A stretch of 64,000 nucleotides of DNA from Halichoerus grypus (taxonomy: Eukaryota; Chordata; Mammalia; Carnivora; Phocidae): positions 47,252,628-47,316,627 of the forward strand of contig NC_135722.1 in NCBI RefSeq assembly GCF_964656455.1. Direction: 5' to 3'. The translations under genes were made by a program, and so were the position numbers. The notes under the pieces were generated by a model. That model made no database searches, was not told where the DNA came from, and was given only the letters and a program-made list of their open reading frames with translations. Shown here one piece after another: positions 59,966 through 64,000 of the stretch. Each line of letters opens with the position of its first letter. The first letter of the stretch is position 1.

Positions 59966-61238
59966 TTTTTCTAGTTAAAAACCTGATGGAAGGAGCTTGA
60001 CTGGCTTTCGGTTGCTGAGTGTGACCTTGTTCTCAAAGCCCCTCAGCCGCCGGCTCGGGCCCTCCCTTCCTGAGCCTCTGCCAGCCAGAGGCTGGTTGGA
60101 GCCAGAGCCAGGGAGCCAGCAGAGCCTCTCTGGTCAGACTGAATCCAGCTCCTGGGCCCTAGGAGGCAGAGACATGCTCCACAGAGATGTCCCAACCAGG
60201 GAAATGGGCAGCCCAGACACTGAAGTGTTCTGGGAGGGAGTCCCAGTGCGTGAGGGGGAGCAAATGGCCTGCGTTGGTGTGTAAGAGGGTGGCATGGGAC
60301 CCCCTGGGGGCTACGGGGCTGTGTGGGCTTGGGGGCAGCTGCCCCTGCTGGACCCCCTTCATGTAGGACTGGGTAGCCAATAGTCACATGGGGCAACGTT
60401 GGTATTTTGGGGTGCTCACTCCCTCCCGTGGAACACTCCCCACATACAACCGTGCTACAGCAAGCTAGGGTCTCCCCCATCTTATACTGACTCTTCCAGG
60501 GAGTTCTACCCAGCCCTGAGCAGAGAGAGGACAGGGCCCAGTGGGTAGGCTCCTTGGGCTTCCAGAGGAGCCAAGCAAAGGAGGCCTTGAAGCGTGAGGA
60601 GGATGGGGACAAAAGCATCAGAGAGGAAGAGCCTGAGGCTCAGCAGGGAGGAGGGCCAGTGTGATGGAAGGCCCAGAGGTTGGCACTAGGGCGGGTGCCT
60701 GGGGATGGAGGGGTAAGAGAGTGGAGGGCAGGGCAGAGAGCCAAGGCTGCACAGTGGGCACATGGCCTGGGGGGTAAGGACGAAGGGGCTGGACCACAGC
60801 CTCTGTCCCTGAGCTGGAGGAGTGTCTTGGGAGATCTGAGGGCAGGGTAGGGTCTGGCCAGGACTGGGTGGTGGCTGCCCAGGAGGGGCTAACTGTGTGG
60901 TGCGGTGACAGCTGGACAACCAACCACAGAGACAGGACAGGGAGCCAAAGGAAGGGGCTCAGAAGGGTCCCTGGTGGCTGGATGGGGCTCAGACACCAGA
61001 TCCAGGCCCAGGGCCTTGGTGGGAAGAGGACAGTGATAGAGCAGCTTGGGAACAGGCCCAGGGTCCTCCCTTTCTCCTAGGCCTGCCCAGGTACTGCTGA
61101 ACATTATCTGGTGGACAGATGAATGGATTTCAGAAAGGGTTTCCAGAAACACCGTGATAATGGTTTGGTAACTTCTCACTTCTCTCTCTCTCTGAGGACA
61201 TGCCTATCTTCCCACCCACACATGTTGTGCTTGGCCAT
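59966..61238. other. GC-rich intergenic, nothing recognised
   Basis: No repeat, RNA gene or supported ORF. Reverse-strand open frames (for example 60043-60618) are composition-driven. Confidence 0.4.
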
Positions 61239-61830
61239 GTGTGGTAAGCAGAATTCTAAAGATGGCCCGTCAAGATTCCTGACCCCTAGTTATTCCATGA
61301 ACACTAATCTAGGTACCGCTGTGAAGGGGTTCTGCAGGTGTAATTAAAGTCCCAATCAGCTGCTCTTAAAATGCAGCAATTATCCAGGTGGGCTGTTTTA
61401 AAAGGTGAGTCCTTTAAAGGCAGAGCGATTGGTCTGGCTAGTAGCAGAAAGGGAAGTCAGAAATGTCCAAAGCACAAGAAGGATTTGGGGCACTGTTGCT
61501 AGCTTGAGGATGGAGGAGGCCTCATGACTAGGAATGCCAGCAGCCTCTAGAAGCTAAGAGCCCCTCTGGCTGAGAGCCGGCCAGGAAGCAGGGCCCTCAG
61601 TTCTACGGGCTCAAGGAACAATCCTACGACGGCAACAGTAGGAATGAGCTCGGAGGCGGATCCTGAGCTCTAGCCGAGCACGTTGTCGGCCCGACACCTG
61701 GACTTCAGCCTGAGCGGAGAATCTATTACACCAAGCCTGACTTCTGGCCTCCAGACGGGGAGCTACCAGCGCGTGTGGTTTTGAGTTGCTAAGTTTACGG
61801 TAGTTTGTTACGCAGCAGGAGAAGGCTAAC
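61239..61830 (+). repeat. MLT1-type MaLR LTR, sense
   Basis: The start 'tgtggtaagcagaattctaaagatggcc' and 'caagattcctgacccctag' are followed by 'aggccctcagttc', 'cggatcctgagctc', 'cccgacacctgg' and the end 'gttgctaagtttacggtagtttgttacgcagcag' (all in pieces). The order is that of MLT1/MaLR LTRs. It is a solo LTR with no internal sequence. Confidence 0.8.
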
Positions 61831-62239
61831 CTGCCCTGTGACTTGCCTGGATGGTGGAAGTGACAGTGCGTGGCTCTGGGACGAGGGGCTGTGTTCCTGC
61901 TCAAAGCCTTTTGCCTTTGGTTGTGTGAGAAGCACATGCCCGTCGGCTGCCCCCAGACTCCGGGGCCTCGGGCCATGTTCCCTTAAGGAACTCTGACGCC
62001 CTGGCAGCCCTTCCCACCACTGGGGAGGGGATAGGAGGTGAGCAGCACTCTGATCTCCCCAGAGGAATCCTGGCTTCTCTCTTCTACCCGCTGGAGGCCA
62101 GTGCCCGGGTAAGGGGCCCGGGCCAAGGTGGCCTTCCTCTTGCAAGCCTGGCCCGGAGCATCCAGCACCTCCCATGGAATGTGGGGGACTGTGCTCTGGT
62201 TTTTCCCAGCTTTGGGCCCTAGCCCAGACCAGGACCGCC

Positions 62240-63335
62240 CCCTAGTCTTTTACATTTTATTTTGAAATAACTTCAACTGTACAGAAAAGTGGCAAGTGTG
62301 GTACACATAACTGTCTTTTTTGCTGAACCATTTGAAAATATGTTGTCTACATAACACCCCATCACACGTCCCCAGGTGTGAGAGTGTATTTCCTGCAGAG
62401 AAGGAACTCTCCTTCATACCCGCTGGGCAGCCAGCAGAGTCTCATCGACAGCCCTCTGCTCCCACTCGTGTCACCAGCTGTCCCACTCATGCTCTGTACA
62501 GCAAAAGGATCCAGGTTTTCTGATCACATATCTCACTTCATCCTTTATTTCCTCTCCTTCGATATAGGGCAGTTCCTCACCTGGTCACCTTTGAGACGAC
62601 AGGCCAGGTGTTTGGCAGACTGCCCTTCAATCTGGGTTTGTGCAGTGTGTCTCGAAGTTCGGTTCAGACTGTGCGCTTTGGGCAGAAAGCTAACAGAATT
62701 GATGTAGGGTCCTTCTCCCCGAGTCCAGGCAGGTGGGCCACGGTTTTGATTTGTTCCATTACTGATGTTCACTTGGATCCCTTGATGAAGATGGTGTCTG
62801 CCAGGCTTTTCCACTGTAAGATGACTCTTTTCTCCCTTTATAATTAATAACCATGTGGGAAGATACTCCGAGACTGTGTAAATATCCCATTCCTCATTGC
62901 ATTTCCAATTTATTCATTTATGTCGGGGTGGATTCATGGTTTCCTATTTTATTCAATGGGTTATAAACTGCTACGATCATTATTTATTTTGATGTTCAGA
63001 TTGCCCCAGATTTGGCCAGGGGGAGCCCCTCCAAGCTGGCTTCTCTTTCCTGTTGCTATACCCCCTTCACGGTTTGAGCACACACTTGCTTTTTGGCACA
63101 ATCAGGTGTCCTGGGTTCACCCTGTACTTTCCCTGCCCCGGTCCCGGAACCTGCCCTCACCCTGGAATCAGTCATTTCTCCATGGAAGCCCTGCTCCATT
63201 TAGGTGGACAATTCCATCTCTGTCTCTATTGAAAAGTCCAAGTTCACATTGATCCCTCTAGTCCTAACCCAGAGTTCATTCTAGTTCACCCATTTTCCTA
63301 ATTTGTACCTCCCTTCCCCCATGGTGTGAAAGCCG
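62240..63335 (-). repeat. Ancient L1M 3' region, probably antisense
   Basis: 'ttttgaaataacttcaactgtacagaaaag', 'gaagatggtgtctgccagg', 'tttccactgtaagatgactc', 'tttataattaataaccatgtggg' and 'gagactgtgtaaatatccc' follow a known ancient L1 segment in pieces, ending near 'ggaatcagtcatttctcc'. The T-rich left edge suggests the A-tail side is on the left (reverse orientation). Confidence 0.65.
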
Positions 63336-63754
63336 GCTCCCATTATCTCAGCATGTTTCTGTGTTTGGTCAGCCGCCCTGGAGGCAGGCAGGCCCTACTG
63401 CCACCCACTCTCGCACACGGCGCCTGCCTCACCCCATCCGTGTTCTGACCCACATGCTGGACCACCTTCCTCCCGGGAGTTCTGCTCTGGGCCACCGTGA
63501 CTTCCCCTGGCCGCTGGTGCAGACCCTGACCTTGCTTGACCTCACCTAGTGGCTTTTGGACAAAATTGCTCATAAAAGGAAGGAGGAGGAGGCGGGAAGG
63601 AAGAAGAGAAAGTGGAAACCCTCTTTCAATCCCTCTCACTTGCTTATGATGGGAGGCCACTTCCTTTCCTGTACGTTCCATGTGGCGCTGCCATCTTGCA
63701 GACCCTGGGATATCAGATGGGGAGTGGCTTTGTTTGTGCTCGGCCTTCCTCTCT

Positions 63755-63840
63755 ATACCCTCTACTTAACCTCTCTGGGCCTCAGCTTTCTCATCTGTGA
63801 AATGGAGAGAGACTCACACGTTGTTAAGAGGATGCAATGA
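63755..63840 (+). repeat. MIR core fragment, cut by a SINE
   Basis: 'cttaacctctctgggcctcagctttctcatctgtgaaatgg' (in pieces) is the MIR core. It is interrupted at 63841 by a CAN-SINE. Confidence 0.85.
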
Positions 63841-64000
63841 GGGGCGCCTGGGTGGCTCAGTCGCTTAAGTGTCTGCCTTCGGCTGGGGTCATGATCTCAG
63901 GGTCCTGGGATCGAGCCCCGCATCGGGCTCCTTGCTCAGCAGGGAGCCTGCTTCTCCCCCTCCCTCTGCTAGAGCACGCATGTGCGTGTGCTCTCTCAAA
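63841..64000 (+). mobile_element. CAN-SINE, sense, running off the window end
   Basis: The head GGGGCGCCTGGGTGGCTCAG and 'ggatcgagccccgcatcggg' are followed by a CT-rich middle and CTCTCTCAAA at the window edge. The tail and right target duplication lie outside. Confidence 0.93.

Noticed and set aside
43090..64000. LMO1 exons expected downstream of STK33
   Set aside because: I found no LIM-domain coding pattern (C-x2-C spacing with consistent splice sites). The gene probably starts beyond the window.

Overview
This window is vertebrate nuclear DNA: spliced exons, very long introns, mammalian interspersed repeats, and no bacterial features. The tRNA-derived CAN-SINE copies (5' heads of the GGGGCGCCTGGGTGGCTCAG type) place it in Carnivora. 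The SINE tails (GCTTGTGTTCCCTCTCT, then CAAATAAATAAAT) look like the caniform/arctoid type (bears, seals, mustelids) rather than canid or felid. The clade call is inference from remembered consensus sequences.

The only protein-coding gene I can support is the 3' part of STK33, a CaMK-group serine/threonine kinase, on the + strand. Four exons are visible: two encode the end of the kinase domain (3164-3276 and 3723-3808), one the acidic C-terminal linker (21571-21777), and the terminal coding exon ends at a TAA (42250-42462). A 3'UTR follows, with polyadenylation signals at 42889 and 43064. All junctions have AG/GT dinucleotides and the reading phases fit. The two large introns (about 17.8 and 20.5 kb) are AT-rich and consist largely of decayed repeats.

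The main intronic occupant is a nearly full-length carnivore L1 inserted antisense to STK33 (23246-29880). It keeps a CpG-rich 5'UTR with an internal tandem repeat, a broken ORF1, and an ORF2 that has lost roughly 130-140 residues of the reverse transcriptase core but keeps the FADD motif. Other repeats are older L1M/HAL1-like LINEs, several antisense L2 copies, an L3/CR1-like stretch, MIRs, a MER44-like and a MER1-type DNA transposon, two copies of one Tigger-like transposon, two nested LTRs, and nine CAN-SINEs. Most of the SINEs have readable target-site duplications.

From about 43.1 kb to the end the base composition shifts to GC-rich intergenic DNA with no gene I can support. In human, STK33 is followed by LMO1 on the same strand, so this is probably the STK33-LMO1 intergenic interval (inference). 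It holds repeats, a 240-bp GGAA-type polypurine tract with an 80-bp higher-order period, a decayed CA-rich tract, and several AT-rich homeodomain-motif islands that look like conserved non-coding elements. No wholly new system is evident. The best leads are those islands, a perfect 30-bp palindrome in the last STK33 intron, the paired Tigger-like elements, and the RT-deleted L1.
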